A stretch of DNA of 64,000 nt from Pontibacterium sinense (GTDB lineage: Bacteria > Pseudomonadota > Gammaproteobacteria > Pseudomonadales > Balneatricaceae), in assembly GCF_015209595.1 (NCBI RefSeq), contig NZ_JADEYS010000018.1, positions 39,482-103,481 on the forward strand, given 5' to 3'. Shown piece after piece: positions 8,941-16,524 of the stretch. Below the pieces are notes generated by a model. It made no database searches, was not told the origin of the DNA, and saw only the letters and a list, made by a program, of their open reading frames with translations. The stretch's first letter is position 1. Each line of letters opens with the position of its first letter. A program made the translations under genes and the position numbers.

Positions 8941-8956
8941 CTGGCTAAATATACAG
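8941..8956 (-). promoter_or_regulatory. LexA (SOS) box upstream of yebG-like gene
   Basis: CTGGCTAAATATACAG fits the gammaproteobacterial LexA consensus CTG-N10-CAG, with an AT-rich centre. It lies 42 bases upstream of the yebG-like ATG, within the expected promoter. Confidence 0.8.
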
Positions 8957-9130
8957 TATTTTTTAATTTGTGCAATTGGCGATCAACTTCGACTCTCCGC
9001 CACACCCATTACAGGTTTCACAAGGCTATGATCTATTTACAAATCTTTTACAAAGTTCGAAGCTTTATCTGACTTTTCCATCGGGCCGCTGACATAAAGT
9101 GATGACATCAACTCCACAAGGACACCGGTT

Positions 9131-10465
9131 ATGAATATTCGATTTGTCTCACTCAGCACGCTTCTACTGCCACTTGTGGCTATTGTCCTGAGTCTTTCTA
9201 CCGCACAGGCACGTGAGATTACGCTGACGACCAACCTGGCAACACCGGTCATGGCGGCAGACGAAACTCACAAAACCTTTATCAAAATATCGTTGGAAGG
9301 CTTTAAGCAGGAACAACACGAAGAGCGTATCCCTGCCAACATCGCCATTGTGCTCGACAAGTCAGGCTCGATGAATGGCGATAAGATTCAACAGGCGAGG
9401 AAAGCTGCCATCATGGCTATCAAGCGATTGAACGCACAGGACATAGTGTCAGTGGTGAGTTACGACTCCCGTGTTCAGGTCGTGGTGCCGGCGACCAAGG
9501 TCAGCGATAAACATCAGATCGCTAACGCCATTCGTAATATTCGCGCAAACGGCAACACCGCCCTGTTTGCCGGTGTAAGCAAAGGCGCACAAGAACTGCG
9601 CAAGTTTCTTGACCACAACAAAGTCAATCGCGTCATTCTGCTTTCTGACGGTTTAGCGAACGTGGGCCCCAGCAGTGCGAATGAACTCGGAAAACTAGGG
9701 TTGTCTCTGGCCAAAGAAGGCATGAGTGTCACAACGATTGGCCTGGGTCTGGGTTACAACGAAGACCTGATGACTCAGCTTGCGGGGTTCAGCGACGGTA
9801 ACCATGCTTTTGTTGAAAATGCAGAAGATCTGGCACAAGTTTTTCAATACGAGTTTGGTGATGTGCTGTCTGTTGTCGCGCAGGGCGTGAATATCAACAT
9901 TCACTGCAAAAACGGCATCAAGCCCCTGCGCATTCTGGGTCGAGAGGCGGAGATACGAGGAAATCGCATCACAACGCGCATGAATCAGCTCTATAGTGAA
10001 CAGGAAAAATTTATCATTTTGGAAGTTGAGGTCCCTGCGCGTGGCGTAACTAATGATCTGGAGGTTGCCGAGGTCGATGTAAGCTACACCAACCTGTATA
10101 GCCAGCAAGCTCAATCCTTGAAAAACCGGGTTCTCGCAAGCTTCAGCCAATCAGACAAACAGATTCAGGAAGCGGTAGACGTCAAAACCTACGAAGCGGC
10201 TGCAGAACAGGTCGCAAATGAGGAGAGCCGCAAAGCGATCCAGCTACGTGATCAGGGGGATATAGAAGGTGCACGATCTGTCCTTAAGAGCAGCGCGACC
10301 TATCTTGATACGCTAGGCCAGAGTCTGTCATCACCTAAACTGCTTGAACAGAAAGCCGAAGCGCTACAGGATGCTGAAGAGTTAGAAAACGATCAGGACT
10401 GGAACAAAAAACGTAAAGAGCTGAAAGAACGTCAGTACAAGCGCGCCACACAACAGAGCTACTGA
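9131..10465 (+). CDS. Exported von Willebrand factor A domain protein
   Basis: A 444-residue protein with a signal peptide (cleavage after about residue 27, STAQA-R) and a vWA domain from about 68 to 245. The MIDAS metal-binding motif is intact: DKSGS at 76-80, threonine in the NTALFAG loop, and aspartate in LLSDGLANVG. The C-terminal part has a beta-rich region and a charged helical tail. vWA domains of this kind bind proteins through a divalent metal. It is followed 29 bases later by a sensor kinase and then a response regulator, so it may act as a periplasmic partner of the kinase. AAGGA precedes the ATG. Function not recognised beyond the domain. Confidence 0.88.
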   Translation: MNIRFVSLSTLLLPLVAIVLSLSTAQAREITLTTNLATPVMAADETHKTFIKISLEGFKQEQHEERIPANIAIVLDKSGSMNGDKIQQARKAAIMAIKRLNAQDIVSVVSYDSRVQVVVPATKVSDKHQIANAIRNIRANGNTALFAGVSKGAQELRKFLDHNKVNRVILLSDGLANVGPSSANELGKLGLSLAKEGMSVTTIGLGLGYNEDLMTQLAGFSDGNHAFVENAEDLAQVFQYEFGDVLSVVAQGVNINIHCKNGIKPLRILGREAEIRGNRITTRMNQLYSEQEKFIILEVEVPARGVTNDLEVAEVDVSYTNLYSQQAQSLKNRVLASFSQSDKQIQEAVDVKTYEAAAEQVANEESRKAIQLRDQGDIEGARSVLKSSATYLDTLGQSLSSPKLLEQKAEALQDAEELENDQDWNKKRKELKERQYKRATQQSY

Positions 10466-10494
10466 TCTAACCACCATCAGGGACAGAGATTATT

Positions 10495-12330
10495 TTGAAA
10501 ACCAAAACACCGATCCTGCTAGCTTGCCTGATTATCGTGCCTGTTTTACTGCTGGCATGGTTCGGTGTTCGCCTGCAACACAACCAGCAACAGCTGGTAA
10601 CACTGCAACTTGGTTCACTGATTGAATCCCAGCTCTCCGATGTTGACCAACAACTAATCGATCACTTCTCTCGCCTGCAAACCGCACTGGATGCAGAACT
10701 CGACACACTTATTCAAGACAACAGCAGTGTTTACCGTACATCAACGCTTAATACACTTATTGCACGCAGTCCGCAGATCTCGCATATTTTTGTGCTAAAC
10801 CCCTCAGGTGAACGCGAATACCCATCACCCTCCGCTGACCTCACGCAGAGCGAACAGCGTTTCCTGCGTAAGACAGCAGACCTGCTCAATAACCCTGCTC
10901 TTTTTGCAGATACACCTGAGGATATTCATGTTGAACCTGTGATCAGCGCCACTCAAAACGCACCCGCACAGTATTTACGAAGTGAACCGATTCCCGCCCA
11001 GAAACGGCAACAACCACTCGAAATTACAGCACGCTCCAGTCGCTCCGTCGTTTATGATGGAGGTGTTGCCAGCGATAAAGTCGCATCAGATATGTTTATT
11101 GCTGAAACCGAATTAGCGGCACACGATAGAGCCCCTGCTATTGCACCTGAAGACCCGATAACCACGTCCGGCTGGATAGCATGGTATGCCGATACCGAGC
11201 TACAACACATCTACTGGCGTCGAAGCGCACAAGGCGTGGTTATTGGCTTCGCTCTCAACAGCGCGCGCCTCACATCCGATTTGATCGCGGCACTGCCCGC
11301 GAGCCAGCAGACTGAGTTGGGTAACGATCCGTTACGCAACGCAGAGATTCGCTTGATCAACAGCCGTGGTGAACAGATATACGCGTGGGGACACCTGGAT
11401 GAAGCCATCCGTGATGCCATAGCCAAACCCCAGAAAATATTGCCTCTGAGTCATCCACTCGGTAGCTGGCGCTTGGAATATGTTGCACCAAAAATCACTG
11501 CTAACAGCGATAGCTGGATGGGTATCAGTCTGGTCATGGTAACAACGCTGTTGGGCCTGTCGCTGATCGCTTGGTTGGTCTATCGCGAGCATCAACGTGA
11601 TATGCGCATGGCGCAGCAGCGGGTGAATTTCGTTAATCAGGTCTCCCACGAACTGAAAACACCACTAACGAACGTGCGCATGTATGCCGAGATGCTGGAA
11701 CATAACCTGCCGGACGAGCCCGAATCGGACCGGGCGCAGCGTTACATCAGCGTTATCAGCAACGAAAGCCTCCGCCTATCCCGCCTGATTGATAACGTGC
11801 TGAGCTTTTCTCGCGTTGGGCGTGGCACTTATAAAATCAACCCAACACCCGGTTTACTTTCAGAGTGTATCAATACTGTCATTGAGAATTTTATACCGGC
11901 CCTCTCTCAGCGTGGCTTGTCTGTTCGCTACGACACACAAGACGATCCGCACGTGAACTTTGACTGTGGCGCGTTGGAGCAAATTCTTAACAACTTACTC
12001 AGCAATTGTGAAAAATACGCCTCCAATAGCGGCGAGATAACCATCACCAGCTGGATGGATGGGCATTTCATCCGCATCCGATTAAGTGACAAGGGTCCCG
12101 GCATTAGCAAGGCGGATCACAGCCAGGTATTTTCGCCCTTCTATCGCTGCAGCAATCAATTGACTGATGGTGTAACCGGTACGGGGATTGGATTGGGTTT
12201 AGCCCGTGAACTTGCGCGCAGTCATGGAGGTGACCTGATTCTCGAAACCAGCACCACAGGCGCAAGTTTTCTGATTTCACTGAACATTGACTCGTCTGCC
12301 TCAACCCACGCACCTGGAGACACACAATGA
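10495..12330 (+). CDS. Membrane sensor histidine kinase
   Basis: A 611-residue kinase starting at TTG (10495), with AGGGA upstream. Membrane helices are at about 7-25 and 342-363, enclosing a periplasmic region of roughly 315 residues. The HisKA domain has phospho-acceptor His385 in NQVSHELKTPLTN. The HATPase domain has N (LSNCEKYAS), G1 (DKGPGIS) and G2 (GTGIGLGL) boxes. No HAMP domain is obvious between the second helix and HisKA. The gene lies between the vWA gene and the response regulator gene, whose ATG overlaps its stop by four bases. The large sensor region resembles no family I can name. Confidence 0.92.
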   Translation: MKTKTPILLACLIIVPVLLLAWFGVRLQHNQQQLVTLQLGSLIESQLSDVDQQLIDHFSRLQTALDAELDTLIQDNSSVYRTSTLNTLIARSPQISHIFVLNPSGEREYPSPSADLTQSEQRFLRKTADLLNNPALFADTPEDIHVEPVISATQNAPAQYLRSEPIPAQKRQQPLEITARSSRSVVYDGGVASDKVASDMFIAETELAAHDRAPAIAPEDPITTSGWIAWYADTELQHIYWRRSAQGVVIGFALNSARLTSDLIAALPASQQTELGNDPLRNAEIRLINSRGEQIYAWGHLDEAIRDAIAKPQKILPLSHPLGSWRLEYVAPKITANSDSWMGISLVMVTTLLGLSLIAWLVYREHQRDMRMAQQRVNFVNQVSHELKTPLTNVRMYAEMLEHNLPDEPESDRAQRYISVISNESLRLSRLIDNVLSFSRVGRGTYKINPTPGLLSECINTVIENFIPALSQRGLSVRYDTQDDPHVNFDCGALEQILNNLLSNCEKYASNSGEITITSWMDGHFIRIRLSDKGPGISKADHSQVFSPFYRCSNQLTDGVTGTGIGLGLARELARSHGGDLILETSTTGASFLISLNIDSSASTHAPGDTQ

Positions 12331-13031
12331 ATGTCCTGATCGCCGAAGACGATATGAATATTCGTCTGGGCCTGAAAGACCTGCTCGAAGCTGAAGGCTA
12401 TCACTGTACCGAAGCGGAAGACGGCGAAGTCGCATTGGAGCAATATCACGCTATTAAGCCTGACTTGATCTTGCTGGATATCATGATGCCAAAACAGGAC
12501 GGTTACAGTGTATGTCGACAGATTCGACAGGATGACGTATTGGTGCCAGTGATTTTCATCACCGCAAAATCGGAAGAGATCGATCAGGTCGTAGGTCTGG
12601 AGCTCGGGGCAGATGACTACATCAAAAAACCGTTTGGTACACGTGAAGTGATCGCTCGAATTCGTGCGGTGACCCGGCGGGCGCTCGCCAATCAAAACAC
12701 CCATCCAAACAACGCTCCAAACAACGATGCCCGTTCATTTGAAATGGCAGACCTGCACGTATTTCCCGATGAGCTACGCGCACAGCGTAATAACACCGTG
12801 ATTGAACTAAGCCTGCGGGATCTGAAAATTCTTCAGTTGCTGCACACTGAGCAAGGCAAAGTTGTAGATCGGGATACGATTTTTAATCACTGCTGGGGAC
12901 GTGATTATATGCCGAGCAGCCGTACGCTGGACCAGCATATCTCCAAGTTGCGCAAGAGCATTGAAGTGGACCCGCGTCATCCGCAGATTGTGCGGACAGT
13001 ACACGGACTGGGATACCGTTACGACGGATAA
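12327..13031 (+). CDS. OmpR/PhoB-family response regulator
   Basis: A 234-residue regulator. The receiver domain (1-118) has acidic residues EDD at 7-9, phospho-acceptor Asp51 (LLDIMMP), Thr in FITAK and Lys in YIKKPF. A C-terminal winged helix (about 138-234) ends with LDQHISKLRKSIE and RTVHGLGYRYDG. The ATGA overlap with the kinase stop shows translational coupling. It is the cognate regulator of the kinase; targets unknown. Confidence 0.95.
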   Translation: MNVLIAEDDMNIRLGLKDLLEAEGYHCTEAEDGEVALEQYHAIKPDLILLDIMMPKQDGYSVCRQIRQDDVLVPVIFITAKSEEIDQVVGLELGADDYIKKPFGTREVIARIRAVTRRALANQNTHPNNAPNNDARSFEMADLHVFPDELRAQRNNTVIELSLRDLKILQLLHTEQGKVVDRDTIFNHCWGRDYMPSSRTLDQHISKLRKSIEVDPRHPQIVRTVHGLGYRYDG

Positions 13032-13071
13032 CTCAACACATAGCTAACTGAATACGCGTCAATCCTCAGCC

Positions 13072-13683
13072 TCAGGTTGGCGCACCACGATAGTAATGCC
13101 AAAGGAACAGCGAACCGACACTGCGCCAGGGCGCCCAATGCGCAACCAGATCGCGGGCCTGTTTCGGCGTTGGTTTTTGTTCCAGACCTTTCAACCGCCC
13201 CAAGGCGATCAAGATCGCCAGATCATCTGCCGGGAAAATGTCCTGCCGATGTAACGAGAACATCAAATAGATCTCAGCACTCCAGCGGCCAAATCCCCGC
13301 AATGAAGTAATCGATTCGATTGCTTCCGCGTCACTCAAGTTCACCAGACCTTCCGCGTCAAACCTGCCGGCCAATTGTGCCTCAGCCAACCCCTTTGCGT
13401 ACTCAATTTTACGGAACGACATGCCAGCATCACGCAGCGTCTGGTCCTCAACCGCAAGCACCCCTTGAGCAGAGAGTTCCGGTAAGGTCGATTCTACCCT
13501 GCCTCGAATTGCATTAGCGGCTTCTGTTGAAACTTGCTGTCCAATAATAATCGATAAAAATGCACCGAAACCGGTCGGACGCACCCGCGCCGCAGGCGGC
13601 CCCAACAGCTCGAACGCTTTCGCAACATCTGCATCAATATTGGCCAATGCAGTCATGCCTTTCAGAATCTGCTTGTCATCCAT
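13072..13683 (-). CDS. DNA-3-methyladenine glycosylase II-like (HhH-GPD)
   Basis: A 203-residue base-excision repair glycosylase. The helix-hairpin-helix is at about 126-140 (SLRGFGRWSAEIYLM), followed by the GPD segment HRQDIFPADDLAI, in which Asp154 matches the catalytic aspartate of AlkA. The N-terminal beta domain of E. coli AlkA is absent, as in short AlkA-like enzymes. No Fe-S cysteine cluster is present. It likely removes alkylated purines. Convergent with the response regulator gene, 40 bases away. Confidence 0.9.
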   Translation of the reverse strand: MDDKQILKGMTALANIDADVAKAFELLGPPAARVRPTGFGAFLSIIIGQQVSTEAANAIRGRVESTLPELSAQGVLAVEDQTLRDAGMSFRKIEYAKGLAEAQLAGRFDAEGLVNLSDAEAIESITSLRGFGRWSAEIYLMFSLHRQDIFPADDLAILIALGRLKGLEQKPTPKQARDLVAHWAPWRSVGSLFLWHYYRGAPT

Positions 13684-13705
13684 CTCAAGATCTCAACGGC
13701 TGATA

Positions 13706-14611
13706 TCAGTGCGGATACACCAGCATAGCCTGAAACGTCATATTGATCAGCGTAAAACGAGCACCGGTAGGGCTTGAATCCTCCTCCCTCACACTCATTC
13801 GATCAATCACCACCCGTACCCGCCAGTCCTCTCCTTGCTGCTCTAGAACAAGCTCACGTTTCGAGTGGCTCGGGTTACGGATCACTTCGGCTGCAACGAA
13901 CGCCAGTAAATCAAACGAAACCGTTTTAATAGCGGGCAATTCAAAACTAAGAAGTTCGTTTTGATAACGGGCTGATAACGGTGCTGTTGCCGCAAACGTA
14001 TGGGTCCATGGATTTTTCTCAACACACCGCGTATCACCACAATACAGAGTAACCCGTGGTGTGATCTGCTGAAATCCAGTGATATCCCGCACCCTGTTTG
14101 CATCTGAACTAGTCAGGCTAAACACTCTGTCACCCCCTATTCCCTGAGTCTCGTACTCACTGATCAGCTCAATTCCCATCGTCTCGGCAAACGTCTGTAC
14201 GCGTGCAGGGTTTTCGCGCTCAGATTCGGGTAACCATGTATTAATTTCGTCCAACCTGCCTCGTTTGCGCAGATAGCGGAGAATTGAACTTATACTTTTC
14301 TGATGCTCAAACCTCAGAGTATCTGGCGCCTGAACTAATTCGCCATCCTCCAGCATGCCATACTGTTGGAGCAGCATCTCCAAACGCCCAATCTGGCTAT
14401 TGACCGATAGGTTCGTTGCACTCAACGGTCCGACTGACGCAACAATCAGCAGTAACGCCAGCGATAGAAACAAGTTTTTGAGTGCAGGCTTAAACAGCGC
14501 ATACGCCACGGCAAGGCCACCGAGCCAAATCACCGACACGGCTACGAAATAACGCGACTCAGTGACGCCGTATTGATCTACACGCTGGTACAACGCTAAA
14601 GCTTGTACCAC
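13706..14611 (-). CDS. DUF4153-like protein, C-terminal part only (likely 5'-truncated)
   Basis: A 301-residue frame from GTG at 14611, with a membrane helix or two (AVSVIWLGGLAVAYALF, LFLSLALLLIVASVGPLSA). RVDQYGVTESRYF and VGPLSATNLSVNSQIGRLEMLLQQYGML look like the C-terminal part of DUF4153 membrane proteins, which normally have several N-terminal helices first. The frame is open only about 84 bases upstream of the GTG to a TAA, and still resembles the family there (GLFVRLFQRYFFPALIIPVVV) without an ATG. The GTG has no ribosome site. The simplest reading is loss of the 5' part, with the zinc-ribbon gene now directly upstream; coupled translation remains possible. Confidence 0.55.
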   Translation of the reverse strand: MVQALALYQRVDQYGVTESRYFVAVSVIWLGGLAVAYALFKPALKNLFLSLALLLIVASVGPLSATNLSVNSQIGRLEMLLQQYGMLEDGELVQAPDTLRFEHQKSISSILRYLRKRGRLDEINTWLPESERENPARVQTFAETMGIELISEYETQGIGGDRVFSLTSSDANRVRDITGFQQITPRVTLYCGDTRCVEKNPWTHTFAATAPLSARYQNELLSFELPAIKTVSFDLLAFVAAEVIRNPSHSKRELVLEQQGEDWRVRVVIDRMSVREEDSSPTGARFTLINMTFQAMLVYPH

Positions 14612-14679
14612 AACGGGAATGATCAGTGCGGGGAAAAAATAACGCTGAAATAATCGTACGAAAAGCCCACCCTGCTGCC

Positions 14680-15162
14680 TTAATGGCCAGCCAAAAGTGA
14701 TGCGTTATCGGAGGGCCCGGCTACCAAAGGATGTTTCTTGCGGACACTGATCTTCTCTATACCACTAGTGAGAAGTAAATAGCCACCCACCGCAAACGCC
14801 AATACAAATAACGTTAAAAACAAGGAACCAAAAAACCAAAGAATGGATTCAGTCGCCGCGTAGATGATAAAGCCGCCTAGCCCATTACTGAACGCATAGA
14901 TCCCCCCGCAAAGAACCATCAGGGCACTGGCTAAGTTGGTAAAAATGGTAAGTGAACTTGCGATTGAAACGCTGCGATCACAGCGTTGGCAGGTAAAACG
15001 TAACCCGTGTTCACGGCCCGGGCCTTCATACTGTTCGGCCTCTTTGGCTGTCACGATCATTTGACCATCACATTGGCTACAGGCTCGGACCCATTTGGAA
15101 TCATGTTCACTAACAGGTAGATCAATCAGGCCACTTTCGAGTGTTTTATCATCTCTATCCAT
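14680..15162 (-). CDS. Zinc-ribbon membrane protein, unknown function
   Basis: A 160-residue protein with two CxxC pairs (Cys28/Cys31 in ACSQC, Cys58/Cys61 in FTCQRC) that likely bind zinc, followed by two membrane segments (about 66-97 and 105-132) and a short basic tail. I do not recognise a named family. It lies between a secreted protein gene and the DUF4153 remnant. Confidence 0.7.
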   Translation of the reverse strand: MDRDDKTLESGLIDLPVSEHDSKWVRACSQCDGQMIVTAKEAEQYEGPGREHGLRFTCQRCDRSVSIASSLTIFTNLASALMVLCGGIYAFSNGLGGFIIYAATESILWFFGSLFLTLFVLAFAVGGYLLLTSGIEKISVRKKHPLVAGPSDNASLLAGH

Positions 15163-15261
15163 GATTCAGCCCGACATCAGTCTCAATTGATTGAACTTCA
15201 CGTTAGCACAGCGCCCAACATTTAGTGAAGATAATACTCACACTAAAACTGAGCGTATTGA

Positions 15262-15816
15262 TTATTCAAGCGACTGACATGCACCACCCTGCACAGGAGC
15301 GAGATAAACAGTGACCTTTTCATCCAGCCCTGCTGATCGAGGCCGAATTCCGTAGAACAGGTCTGGCATTTTGTTGTAGTCGAGTTGCAAATCACCTTCG
15401 CAAATCTGACCATCGCCGTTTATATCTACCGTCCATATCAGGTAAACACCCGCATCGTGATCACTCAAAATGCGATCTGAACCATGATATTGCTGCAACG
15501 CTTGCTCCAAGTCCTCACCCGTAAAGGCCACGTGGTACTCGGTATCACTTTGCAAGCGATTAACATACGCGTCTTTGAGTACAACCGCGGACACGTCCGC
15601 CAGCCTATGATCATAAGCGTAGATACGCACGCGTAGACGTGCGTCAACGGGAGAGTTTAAAGAGGAGGTATTCGCGACCTGGTAATTAAACTGGTAAAGG
15701 GTGTCCGGCGAAAATTCGGATTGCGCGAACACCCAGGATGAAGATATCAATGATATGAAAACCGCAACCATTCGGGCGGCAGTCAGAAGTTCCAAAATTC
15801 GTGAACGTATATACAT
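15262..15816 (-). CDS. Secreted protein with EF-hand-like calcium loop, unknown function
   Basis: A 184-residue protein. The ATG at 15816 is preferred over the in-frame ATG at 15876 because GGAGGA lies nine bases upstream. A signal peptide is present (ISLISSSWVFAQS). The mature part has beta-type repeats of hydrophobic residues and a loop DINGDGQICEGDL that fits the DxNxDGxIxxxD calcium pattern of EF-hand and dockerin modules. Two cysteines near the C-terminus may form a disulphide. Family not recognised. Next downstream on the same strand is the zinc-ribbon gene. Confidence 0.7.
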   Translation of the reverse strand: MYIRSRILELLTAARMVAVFISLISSSWVFAQSEFSPDTLYQFNYQVANTSSLNSPVDARLRVRIYAYDHRLADVSAVVLKDAYVNRLQSDTEYHVAFTGEDLEQALQQYHGSDRILSDHDAGVYLIWTVDINGDGQICEGDLQLDYNKMPDLFYGIRPRSAGLDEKVTVYLAPVQGGACQSLE

Positions 15817-15909
15817 CCCTGACTTCCTCCGAACTCTAACTGCTGGCTGTTGCACTAACCGTGAACAACGATTCAAAACGCTGACGTTTCAGGCGCGGTG
15901 TTAATCCAG

Positions 15910-16251
15910 TTACTTACGTTTCCAATTGCCGTTTTTTAACTGAATGTACTGGCCTTGTGGTGTACGATCTTGCAAACGCTGCCCCATCCGCAATTCAAAC
16001 ACTTTACGTTCGACACCCGCACTTGCCGCACTTTTCTGGTAGGCCGCTTTACGTTTCTGATTGATATCGGACACTAAGCGGGACAGATCCGCCGAAGGCT
16101 TAGAGACAACAATGCCAATGTATCCGTTGGCGCGCTCGCCTATCAGCCCCTGCGCCTTAGCGTCATCTTTAGAAATAGCCCACGCCTGCGAGGCAACCAG
16201 TGTTAACGCCAGCGTAATCGCTGTCAAAACCTGTTGTATACGACGATACAT
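15910..16251 (-). CDS. ydbL: YdbL family periplasmic protein (DUF1318)
   Basis: A 113-residue protein with signal peptide (LTLVASQAWA) and the DUF1318 pattern KAQGLIGERANGYIGIV...DLSRLVSDINQKRKAAY. E. coli YdbL is a periplasmic helper of the YdbH-YnbE intermembrane bridge. It is the third gene of ydbH-ynbE-ydbL, 18 bases after ynbE. The genus order is the same as in E. coli. Confidence 0.92.
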   Translation of the reverse strand: MYRRIQQVLTAITLALTLVASQAWAISKDDAKAQGLIGERANGYIGIVVSKPSADLSRLVSDINQKRKAAYQKSAASAGVERKVFELRMGQRLQDRTPQGQYIQLKNGNWKRK

Positions 16252-16269
16252 AGAAATACCTCTAGCTCC

Positions 16270-16470
16270 TTAAAAGATATCGCTTTGCTCATTCAGCAGC
16301 GAATCAATCTCTTTATCCACTTTTACGAGAATCTCATGTTCTATTTTCACATTGAGATTAATCGTAATGGGCTCACTTGGAACCGCCACCTCCACTCTTG
16401 GAGAACAGGCCGTTACGCCCATCGCTGCCACGAGAACCAGTATCGGCGGCATGCTTGCTGTCAGTTTCAT
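16270..16470 (-). CDS. ynbE: YnbE-like outer-membrane lipoprotein
   Basis: A 66-residue lipoprotein with lipobox MGVTAC, then the very conserved block SPRVEVAVPSEPITINLNVKIEHEI. The ATG at 16470 was chosen over 16473 or the upstream 16509 because GAGGTG lies seven bases before it. YnbE is thought to stack at the C-terminal end of YdbH and connect it to the outer membrane. Confidence 0.92.
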   Translation of the reverse strand: MKLTASMPPILVLVAAMGVTACSPRVEVAVPSEPITINLNVKIEHEILVKVDKEIDSLLNEQSDIF

Positions 16471-16524
16471 CATCACACCTCGGTTATACGCGTCCTTTCT
16501 TCTCAGCAAAGCTAGATGCTGAGA

